Below are positions 1-5,045 of a stretch of DNA of 9,681 nucleotides, piece by piece. The translations under genes were made by a program, and so were the position numbers. Position 1 is the first letter of the stretch. Every line of letters starts with the position of its first letter. The notes below the pieces were generated by a model that saw nothing but the letters and a program-made list of their open reading frames with translations, was not told the origin of the DNA and searched no databases. The stretch is from assembly GCA_937927795.1 (NCBI GenBank), contig CALBSF010000116.1, forward strand, positions 1 to 9,681, read 5' to 3'. The DNA comes from an uncultured Rickettsiales bacterium (GTDB taxonomy: Bacteria > Pseudomonadota > Alphaproteobacteria > Rickettsiales > UBA1997).

Positions 1-2
1 GG

Positions 3-56
3 GTAAGGCTTGATATGCAAGGATTTTATGCGATGAATGTTTTTTCGCATAACTAG
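3..56 (+). CDS. Possible C-terminal tail of a truncated upstream gene
   Basis: This frame is open from the left window edge to a TAG at 54-56 and encodes 17 residues ending FYAMNVFSHN. It could be the last codons of a plus-strand gene running in from the left, convergent with gcvH. Seventeen open codons can easily occur by chance, and I do not recognise the peptide. It overlaps the hairpin at 26-52. The sequence to the left of the window would decide. Confidence 0.2.
   Translation, partial: VRLDMQGFYAMNVFSHN
26..52. other. Small hairpin, 8-bp stem
   Basis: TTATGCGA at 26-33 is the exact reverse complement of TCGCATAA at 45-52, with an 11-nt T-rich loop. It lies downstream of gcvH on the minus strand and at the end of the possible plus-strand frame. 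There is no clear T-tract after the stem in either direction, so a terminator role is not shown. Confidence 0.3.
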
Positions 57-73
57 AAATGGATATGAACGTA

Positions 74-98
74 AGGACGGGGTTGCAAACCCCGTCCT
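74..98. terminator. GC-rich hairpin between convergent ends, possible terminator
   Basis: AGGACGGGGTT (74-84) pairs perfectly with AACCCCGTCCT (88-98) across a 3-nt loop. This 11-bp stem is much richer in GC than its surroundings. It lies 67 bp past the gcvH stop and faces a possible plus-strand gene end, so a bidirectional terminator or RNA 3'-end stabiliser is plausible. Neither strand shows a U-tract after the stem. The arm sequence GACGGGGTTG recurs at 3403-3412 beside another palindrome, so it may instead be a dispersed repeat. Confidence 0.4.
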
Positions 99-99
99 G

Positions 100-136
100 C
101 TTAAGTCCTTTACTTAAATCCTTACTACCTAAGTCC
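100..136. repeat. Short degenerate direct repeats (YTTAARTCC-like)
   Basis: CTTAAGTCCTTTA (100-112), CTTAAATCCTTA (113-124) and CCTAAGTCC (128-136) form three imperfect tandem copies between the GC-rich hairpin and the end of gcvH. No function is visible. The array is short and may be a chance expansion. Confidence 0.3.
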
Positions 137-164
137 CGCTTAATGGGCGCGCATTTGCGATCAA

Positions 165-527
165 CTATTCTTGCAACATTTTTTTATAGCCAGCTTCGTC
201 CATTGCGTCATTTAATTCTGAAATATCAGTAAATTTTACTTTAGCAATCCAGCCATTTTCGTAAGGAGAATTATTTACTAATTCTGGGGTTGAAGCTAGA
301 TTATCATTAGCCGCAACAACTTCGCCGGTCAAAGGAATATAAACATCGCTTGCAGATTTTGAAGATTCAACAACCGCAAAAGAATCATGTTTGCTGTAAG
401 ATTTGCCAACTTTAGGAAGCTCAACATAAACTAGCTCTCCAAGTGCGTCAGCAGCGTGCTGAGTGATTCCAATCACCGCAACATCTCCTTCAACTTTTAT
501 CCATTCATGGTCTTTAGTAAATTTCAT
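165..527 (-). CDS. gcvH: Glycine cleavage system H protein
   Basis: GcvH is the cytoplasmic lipoyl carrier of the glycine cleavage system. It shuttles the aminomethyl group from GcvP to GcvT, and its lipoyl arm is reoxidised by dihydrolipoamide dehydrogenase. The 120-residue length is close to the family norm. The N-terminus (KFTKDHEWI) and the lipoylation motif VVESSKSASDVYIP are recognisable; Lys57 is the expected lipoyl-lysine. The common VESVKA form is VESSKS here, which leaves the lysine context intact. GEVVAANDNL and ENGWIAKVK complete the fold. The start is supported by the clearest Shine-Dalgarno in the window, AGGAG at 532-536. It lies 28 bp downstream of gcvT, so the two are probably cotranscribed. 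No gcvP follows in the remaining 164 bp. Confidence 0.96.
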   Translation of the reverse strand: MKFTKDHEWIKVEGDVAVIGITQHAADALGELVYVELPKVGKSYSKHDSFAVVESSKSASDVYIPLTGEVVAANDNLASTPELVNNSPYENGWIAKVKFTDISELNDAMDEAGYKKMLQE

Positions 528-531
528 ATTT

Positions 532-536
532 CTCCT
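532..536 (-). promoter_or_regulatory. Shine-Dalgarno of gcvH
   Basis: The minus strand reads AAAAGGAGAAAT immediately before the ATG at 527. This purine-rich site fixes the gcvH start. It stands out because gcvT, secG, the dehydrogenase and the antiporter have no comparable site. Confidence 0.55.
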
Positions 537-555
537 TTTGATAATTTATTATATT

Positions 556-1659
556 TTATTTTTTAACTGATTTTGTTCTTGCTACAACAAAAGTTGGTGA
601 ATGTAAAACTGCAGCAATTTCGCGGTCTCTAACCACGGCCACAACTTCATCGCCAATTTTTGCTAAAGAAGCGTCAAAGTATCCTTGCCCAATTGATGTT
701 TTTAAGTTTGGAGAAAATCCTCCAGAGCTTAGAACGCCGAGTTTTTTACCATCTTTAGTTTTTATTTCCGCACCTTCACGAGCAATTCCACGATCAATTA
801 ATTTTACGCCGATTCTTTTTCTAGAAACTCCAGATTCTTTTTCTTTTAAAACCCTTTTAGAGCCAATAAAATCAAGATTAGATTTGCTAACAACCCAAGA
901 AATTCCAGCCTCCACAGGAGAAGTTGTATCATCTAAATCATGTCCATAAAGTGGATATCCCATTTCAAGGCGAAGAGAATCACGAGCTCCAAGACCAATT
1001 GGCTTTACTTCGCTTTGAGCGGATAAATCAAGCCAAAATTTTTCTGCTAAAGAATTTTCTATACTAACTTCAAATCCGTCTTCTCCGGTGTAACCGGTTC
1101 TTCCAACTAGAATTTTTACGCCATCTTTTAATTCAAATTCGCCTAAATTCATATAAGGTAAATCAGCTAATTTTTTTCCAACCACAAATCTTTGCAAAAC
1201 TTCTTCAGCTTTTAAGCCTTGAATAGCAATTAACGAGCGGTTTTCAAATTCATAAAATTTTAAATCACTTGGTAGATTTTTTTTGATCCAAGCAGCATCT
1301 TTTTCTTTACAGCCCGCATTTAAAACTAGAAAAAATTTTTCATCATTAATTTTAGTAACAATTAAATCATCGATTATTCCGCCATTTTCATTGGTAAGAA
1401 CCGTGTATTTTGCTAGGTTATCTGTGCTTAAAGAAAAATCTGTTGGGGTGATATGTGATAAGAATTTTGCGACGTTTTTTCCTTCAATAAAAAATTGCCC
1501 CATGTGAGAAACATCGAAAATTCCAACATTGTCAGACCTAACCCACTCATGCTCTTTAAGCATTCCATCCTTATATTGAACTGGCATATCATAGCCTGCA
1601 AATTCAACCATTTTTGCGCCTTGAGCGATGTGAGTTTTATTTAAAGCAGTTACTTTCAT
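556..1659 (-). CDS. gcvT: Aminomethyltransferase (glycine cleavage system T protein)
   Basis: GcvT is a cytoplasmic tetrahydrofolate-dependent enzyme. It takes the aminomethyl group from lipoylated GcvH, releases ammonia and forms 5,10-methylene-THF. Its 367 residues match the family length. Visible motifs are FAGYDMPVQY near residue 20, the SHMGQ segment near 51-55, the folate-site GGIIDDLIV with the catalytic-type Asp at 97-98, GRTGYTGEDGFE, and GLGARDSLRLEMGYPLYGHD, which is characteristic of GcvT rather than of the related YgfZ. The C-terminal barrel domain covers roughly the last 90 residues. The start has no clear Shine-Dalgarno and lies 12 bp after the secG stop, which fits translation within a secG-gcvT-gcvH transcript. 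No frame disruption is seen. Confidence 0.97.
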   Translation of the reverse strand: MKVTALNKTHIAQGAKMVEFAGYDMPVQYKDGMLKEHEWVRSDNVGIFDVSHMGQFFIEGKNVAKFLSHITPTDFSLSTDNLAKYTVLTNENGGIIDDLIVTKINDEKFFLVLNAGCKEKDAAWIKKNLPSDLKFYEFENRSLIAIQGLKAEEVLQRFVVGKKLADLPYMNLGEFELKDGVKILVGRTGYTGEDGFEVSIENSLAEKFWLDLSAQSEVKPIGLGARDSLRLEMGYPLYGHDLDDTTSPVEAGISWVVSKSNLDFIGSKRVLKEKESGVSRKRIGVKLIDRGIAREGAEIKTKDGKKLGVLSSGGFSPNLKTSIGQGYFDASLAKIGDEVVAVVRDREIAAVLHSPTFVVARTKSVKK

Positions 1660-1671
1660 AGTTTTTATTAA

Positions 1672-2010
1672 TTATTCAACGGCTGGAACTGTTGGAGCTT
1701 TAGAAACTGGTTCTTTAGCTTCTTGTTGCTTGATAATTTCATCTAATTCTTGCTTTACCGCTTTATTTGAAGCGCCCGAAAGAGCCGCCAAAACTAGACA
1801 GTTAAGCATAAAAACCGCAATTAAGCCCATGGTAATTTTACTTAGGATATTTGCGGAAGTTTTGCTTGAAACAACAGAGTTTAAACCGCCGCTACCGCCG
1901 CCAATTCCACCCAAAGAATCACCATCTGATTTTTGCAATAAAACCAAAATAATCATCACAACCGCAACAACAACCTGTAAGATTAGTAAAAATAATTGAA
2001 GATTTTCCAT
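1672..2010 (-). CDS. secG: Preprotein translocase subunit SecG
   Basis: SecG is the small accessory subunit of the SecYEG translocon in the inner membrane. The 112-residue protein has two hydrophobic segments, about residues 5-25 and 58-80. Between them is the conserved cytoplasmic loop LLQKSDGDSLGGIGGGSGG, which is diagnostic of the family. After TM2 comes a charged, then Ala/Pro-rich C-terminal tail (KQQEAKEP, PTVPAVE) as in many alphaproteobacterial SecG proteins. It is the first gene of the apparent secG-gcvT-gcvH unit. Its ATG at 2010 is the only sensible start and the leader is AT-rich without a Shine-Dalgarno. Confidence 0.95.
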   Translation of the reverse strand: MENLQLFLLILQVVVAVVMIILVLLQKSDGDSLGGIGGGSGGLNSVVSSKTSANILSKITMGLIAVFMLNCLVLAALSGASNKAVKQELDEIIKQQEAKEPVSKAPTVPAVE

Positions 2011-2029
2011 TTTTTTAAAAGAATTATGT

Positions 2030-2058
2030 TATATAATAATATTCAACCAAGATAGCAA
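2030..2058 (-). promoter_or_regulatory. Candidate promoter for secG-gcvT-gcvH
   Basis: On the minus strand, TTGCTA (2058-2053) and TATATA (2035-2030) are separated by 17 bp, a sigma70-like arrangement about 20 bp from the secG start. The plus strand of the same 74-bp divergent region carries a perfect TATAAT at 2032-2037, suited to the gene at 2085, but lacks a convincing -35 hexamer at 17 bp. In such AT-rich DNA hexamer matches are common, so this is tentative. Confidence 0.35.
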
Positions 2059-2084
2059 ACCCGCAGTTATTTCTCAAGTTTTTA

Positions 2085-3248
2085 ATGAAAAAACTTCTTA
2101 AAATTCCAATTAAACTAGAAAAATTAAGCCTGAAATCAAAAAAAGTGCTTTTTATTTGCGATTATTCAATTTGGGATAATTGTGAAAAACTTTTTGCTGA
2201 AGATTTTTTAAATAATTGCTCAAGCCTTATTTTGAAAGATGTGAGTGCGGATGAAAAAAATTTAAAAAAAATCATTAGTAAGGCAAAAAATTTTGAATAT
2301 ATTCTAGGTTTTGGCAGCGGAACCATTAATGATTTATGCAAATTATCTGCTAAAAACTTAAATATCCCCTACTCTATTATTGCCTCGGCAGCCTCGATGA
2401 ATGGCTATTTATCAAAAAATGCTTCGATAAAAATTAAAGGACATAAAAAGACAATTTCCGCCACTTTACCAGAAAAAGTTTTTTACAATTTGGAAATTTT
2501 AAAATCAGCGCCAATTGAGCTTACAAAGGCAGGAATTGGTGATGTGATGTGTTTTTATAGCTGTTGGTTTGATTGGTATTTATCGCATCTTGTTTTTCAA
2601 ACTAAATTTGATTTAAAGCCATTTAAAATTTTAGCAAAAAAAATGGATTTTTTGGTACAAAATTATCGCAAATTCACAATTAATGATGATGAGTTTTTGG
2701 AAATTTTATTTGATATTTTATTAGTTTCTGGGCGCGGCATGGCGATTGCCGGCGGCTCTTATCCTGCAAGCCAATCTGAGCATTTAATTGCTCATATAAT
2801 TGACATGAAATATGATTTAAAAAATATTTTACATGGACAGCAAATTGCAGTTACAACAATTACTTCTAGCAACTTACAAAAACAATTATTGCTTAAGAAA
2901 AAAACAACTTTTAATCAGGTTGATTTTTTAAAAAAAGAGATGGAAGATTTTTTGGGCAAAAAGATAGCAAAAGAATGTGAGAAAGAATTTTTACAAAAAA
3001 CTTTTAAACCTAACCAAGTTAGCAAAATCAATGCCAAGCTAAAAAATAATTGGCCAATTTATCAGAAAAAATTGCAAAAAATTTATTTTGATAATGAAAA
3101 ATTAAAAAGAATTTTTGAGCATTTTAAAATTGATTTTTCTGTAAAAAAATTGGGAATTAAAAATGATCAATATTTGAGATGTGTTGATAGTGCTAAATTT
3201 ATTAGGAATCGTTTGACTTGTTTGGATTTTGCGACCTCAATAAGATGA
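2085..3248 (+). CDS. Glycerol-1-phosphate dehydrogenase / AraM-like metal-dependent dehydrogenase
   Basis: This 387-residue protein belongs to the iron-containing alcohol dehydrogenase superfamily, in the branch holding archaeal G1P dehydrogenase (EgsA) and Bacillus AraM. The known reaction of that branch is NAD(P)H-dependent reduction of dihydroxyacetone phosphate to sn-glycerol-1-phosphate. Visible are the nucleotide-binding GFGSGTINDLCK (residues 75-86), the substrate-region signature ASAASMNGYLSKNASI (100-115), and all three expected metal ligands: Asp153 in AGIGDVM, His233 in PASQSEHLIAH and His250 in LHGQQ. The last 120 residues are lysine-rich and more divergent. It stands alone: divergent from secG and convergent with the dioxygenase-like gene, with no prenyltransferase partner in the window. 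The fold and family are firm; the substrate is inferred, and another polyol phosphate is possible. Confidence 0.82.
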   Translation: MKKLLKIPIKLEKLSLKSKKVLFICDYSIWDNCEKLFAEDFLNNCSSLILKDVSADEKNLKKIISKAKNFEYILGFGSGTINDLCKLSAKNLNIPYSIIASAASMNGYLSKNASIKIKGHKKTISATLPEKVFYNLEILKSAPIELTKAGIGDVMCFYSCWFDWYLSHLVFQTKFDLKPFKILAKKMDFLVQNYRKFTINDDEFLEILFDILLVSGRGMAIAGGSYPASQSEHLIAHIIDMKYDLKNILHGQQIAVTTITSSNLQKQLLLKKKTTFNQVDFLKKEMEDFLGKKIAKECEKEFLQKTFKPNQVSKINAKLKNNWPIYQKKLQKIYFDNEKLKRIFEHFKIDFSVKKLGIKNDQYLRCVDSAKFIRNRLTCLDFATSIR

Positions 3249-3515
3249 AGGCTTTAAACTCCACTTAAAGAAACATGGATGCTCTTCTATAAAACAGAAT
3301 ATCTTTTTAAAGATAGAGTTTTGTAAGCTATCTAGAAGATTAGGATCGGTATTATTATTGGTGGTTAAAATCCTGAGATCCTCGGCCCTGTGGGCCAAGG
3401 ATGACGGGGTTGTAAGTGAAGGCTGGTAAAGGTAAGAAAGAAAGTAAGTAAGAAAGTAAGTAAGAAAGTAAGTAAGTAAAAAAGTGAGCAAGAAAGTAAA
3501 TACATTTAATTGCAT
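3237..3515 (-). CDS. Doubtful 92-residue reading frame over repeats
   Basis: This frame begins at an ATG that shares its A with the stop of the preceding dioxygenase-like gene (TAATG at 3517-3513), an arrangement identical to the dcd junction just upstream. Its N-terminus is the translation of the tetranucleotide repeat, giving a hydrophobic LTYF-periodic run of about 20 residues. It then reads through the palindromic repeat (SLAHRAEDLRIL) and ends 12 bp inside the convergent dehydrogenase gene. Because nearly half is repeat sequence and the rest matches nothing I know, it is most likely non-coding. A small membrane peptide cannot be excluded. Confidence 0.18.
   Translation of the reverse strand: MQLNVFTFLLTFLLTYFLTYFLTYFLSYLYQPSLTTPSSLAHRAEDLRILTTNNNTDPNLLDSLQNSIFKKIFCFIEEHPCFFKWSLKPSSY
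3378..3402. repeat. Palindromic repeat element, 11-bp arms
   Basis: ATCCTCGGCCC (3378-3388) and GGGCCAAGGAT (3392-3402) are inverted repeats matching at 10 of 11 positions around a TGT loop, flanked by TCCTGAG on the left and GACGGGGTTG on the right. Its GC content contrasts with the surrounding AT-rich spacer. It lies between convergent genes, where it could form an RNA hairpin at both transcript ends, but no T-tract follows. Its style suggests a dispersed genomic palindrome. Confidence 0.6.
3432..3499. repeat. Tetranucleotide microsatellite, 17 units of GTAA/GAAA type
   Basis: Seventeen consecutive 4-nt units follow the pattern GTAA or GAAA with a few variants (AAAA, GTGA, GCAA). Within it the 12-mer GTAAGTAAGAAA occurs twice in exact tandem (3444-3455, 3456-3467), followed by GTAAGTAAGTAA. 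One strand is entirely purine plus scattered T. Such arrays are prone to slippage, and the unit length is not a multiple of three. It ends 16 bp from the stop of the dioxygenase-like gene. Confidence 0.85.
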
Positions 3516-4246
3516 TAATATTTTTTATACTGGTGAATTCCCTTCATCACAATATTAAAATTACACAATTTAATCGAACTTGTGTCATAGATATTAGAAT
3601 GACTAACTGATGAGGTTAGCATTTTTCTTTCGCCTTCTTCATAAGATAAATATTGAAAATCTTTTTCATTAAAAGGATGGCCCTCAAAATACATTTCTGT
3701 TTCTAATCTGCCAAATTTATTGTGATAAATATTCATATTAATGTGCGGAGCCCTTCCCGATGTTGCTCCGGGCATGACGGTAATAAAATAGTAATTTCCT
3801 AAATTATCAGTGATTGTGCGACCCGACATGTTAAAATATTTATCGATATATTCGCTATTTGGCTCAAGTAAGCTGTGATATTTTCCCGCAGAATTTGCTT
3901 GCCAAATCTCAATTATCGCACCAACAATTGGAACTCCAAAAGAATCAGTTACATTTCCTTGAACAAAAATTACTTCACCAAAAGCACGATAAAAGGCTCC
4001 AGGTTTTTTTGCTAAATTATTGCTAGTAAAAAATTGATCTGGCATTGATAATTCAGCAGCAAAAAACCTTGATGGAGTTGGTTTTTTAGGAGTAAAAGCT
4101 GTTGGATCTTCTTTTGAATATAAATTTGCCACCACTCCATCATCCTTTTCTGGCTCTTGCTGCAAAGCCTGAATTTCAGGAGAATTTTGCTGCGCAAAAA
4201 CAATTGGAGAATAAATATATAAAATAATCGCTAAAAGAATTTTCAT
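3515..4246 (-). CDS. Secreted intradiol dioxygenase-like protein with degenerate iron site
   Basis: This 243-residue protein has an N-terminal signal peptide (hydrophobic run then PIVFA, likely cut after residue 18), so it is probably periplasmic or secreted. Its core matches the protocatechuate 3,4-dioxygenase beta/intradiol family: GNVTDSFGVPIVGAIIEIWQ (97-116), ANSAGKY (117-123), GRTITDNLGNYYFITVMPG (142-160), GRAPHIN (164-170) and EMYFEGHP (184-191). Known members bind Fe(III) by two Tyr and two His. Here the first Tyr (Y123) and first His (H168) remain, but the second Tyr is Thr162 and the second His is Asn170. Ring cleavage is therefore doubtful. Its ATG overlaps the dcd stop (TAATG), indicating translational coupling. 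A binding or structural role, or altered metal chemistry, is possible. Confidence 0.85.
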   Translation of the reverse strand: MKILLAIILYIYSPIVFAQQNSPEIQALQQEPEKDDGVVANLYSKEDPTAFTPKKPTPSRFFAAELSMPDQFFTSNNLAKKPGAFYRAFGEVIFVQGNVTDSFGVPIVGAIIEIWQANSAGKYHSLLEPNSEYIDKYFNMSGRTITDNLGNYYFITVMPGATSGRAPHINMNIYHNKFGRLETEMYFEGHPFNEKDFQYLSYEEGERKMLTSSVSHSNIYDTSSIKLCNFNIVMKGIHQYKKY

Positions 4247-4816
4247 TATACTTTTGGTAAAGTTACTCCGGTTTGACCCATATATTTTCCATTTCTCATA
4301 TCATAAGAAACTTCGCAAGGTCTATCACCTTTAAAAAATAAAAATTGACAAGCGCCTTCAAAGGCGTAAATCTTAGCTGGAAGAGGTGTGGTATTAGAAA
4401 ATTCTAAAGTAACATGCCCTTCCCAGCCCGGTTCAAGCGGGGTTACATTAACAATAATTCCACATCTAGCGTAAGTTGATTTTCCAACACAGACCACCAA
4501 AACATCTTTTGGCACACGAAAATATTCAACCGTTCTAGCTAGAGCGAAGCTGTTTGGTGGAATGACGCAGACATCAGTTGTACGATCAACAAAACTATTG
4601 CCAGAAAAATCTTTTGGATCAACAATTGCTGAATCGATATTGGTAAAAATTTTAAATTCGTTAGAAACTCTAGCGTCGTAGCCATAAGAAGAATTTCCAT
4701 AAGAAACTATTTTATTTTCCTTTGTCATCAAAGCGCACCTGCTTTTCAACAAATGGCTCAATCATTTTTTGTTTATATGACAATTCGGCTATTGATTTAT
4801 CGGATAAAATGCTCAT
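4246..4816 (-). CDS. dcd: dCTP deaminase, split by a +1 frameshift
   Basis: Dcd deaminates dCTP to dUTP, feeding dTMP synthesis. The bulk lies in the frame from 4728 to 4246: ISYG-type VSYGNSSYGYDAR, IPPNSFALARTVEYFRVP, GKSTYARCGIIVNVTPLEPGWEGHVTLEFSNTTP and the C-terminal GKYMGQTGVTLP. Catalytic-site Ser, Arg and Glu are all present. The family's N-terminus is also here but in another frame: ATG at 4816 encodes MSILSDKSIAELSYKQK, then MIEPFVEKQVRFDDKGK, and ends at TAA (4714-4712). Removing one A from the A-run at 4715-4718 joins them as DDKGNKIVSYG, giving 189 residues, the usual alphaproteobacterial length. Otherwise translation could begin at ATG 4728 behind AGGTG, giving 160 residues without the N-terminal helix. 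A sequence error, recent mutation or recoding are all possible. The downstream dioxygenase-like gene is coupled by TAATG. Confidence 0.88.
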
Positions 4817-4835
4817 ATTTTAAGTCTGGTTTTAA

Positions 4836-4974
4836 AATATTTACAATTCGCTAACCCACCCATCCGTCATCTCGATCGTAAGCGAGAGATCTTGTGAGAT
4901 AAAACTTTCGAGATCTCTCGCTTACGCTCGAGATGACGGATGGGTGGCGCCTTAGATAAGAATTGTAAAATATT
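4836..4974. repeat. Outer inverted repeat around the large palindrome
   Basis: TTTACAATTC at 4840-4849 is the exact reverse complement of GAATTGTAAA at 4960-4969. The match extends to about 14 bp (AATATT beyond) if one T indel is allowed. The two arms enclose the 92-bp palindrome plus short spacers and give the divergent genes dcd and kef the same sequence, GAATTGTAAA, in their upstream regions. TTGTAA within it could act as a -35 element on each side, or the arms could be an operator. Both roles are inference. Confidence 0.55.
4856..4947. repeat. 92-bp near-perfect palindromic element
   Basis: The 37-nt arms at 4856-4892 and 4911-4947 are reverse complements at 36 of 37 positions (T versus G at the arm centre), around an 18-nt loop. 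Arm landmarks are CCACCCATCCGTCATCTCGA at the outer end and AGCGAGAGATCT at the inner end. It is much more GC-rich than the flanking DNA and lies between two divergent genes, so it is not a terminator for either. It resembles dispersed alphaproteobacterial palindromic repeats. A fragment sharing AGATCTCTC lies at 7304-7312. Confidence 0.9.
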
Positions 4975-5045
4975 AGAATTTATTTAATTTTAAGTAACAT
5001 TTATAAGAAAAATAATCTCAATTCGCAATTTAAAAATTAAATTTA

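Noticed and set aside
1283..1507. Plus-strand 74-residue frame inside gcvT
   Set aside because: It is antisense to an intact, well-conserved gcvT and has no recognisable content.
3432..3499. CRISPR array or replication-origin iterons
   Set aside because: The units are 4 nt with no spacers and are typical of a microsatellite; no Cas or replication gene is near.
4246..4761. dcd start at TTG 4761 giving a 171-residue protein
   Set aside because: The residues before MTKENK (SHLLKSRCAL) are out-of-frame translation of the conserved MIEPFVEKQVR coding segment, so this start is an artefact of the frameshift.
4856..4947. Terminal inverted repeats of an insertion sequence
   Set aside because: Only 18 nt lie between the arms, so there is no room for a transposase, and none is found nearby.
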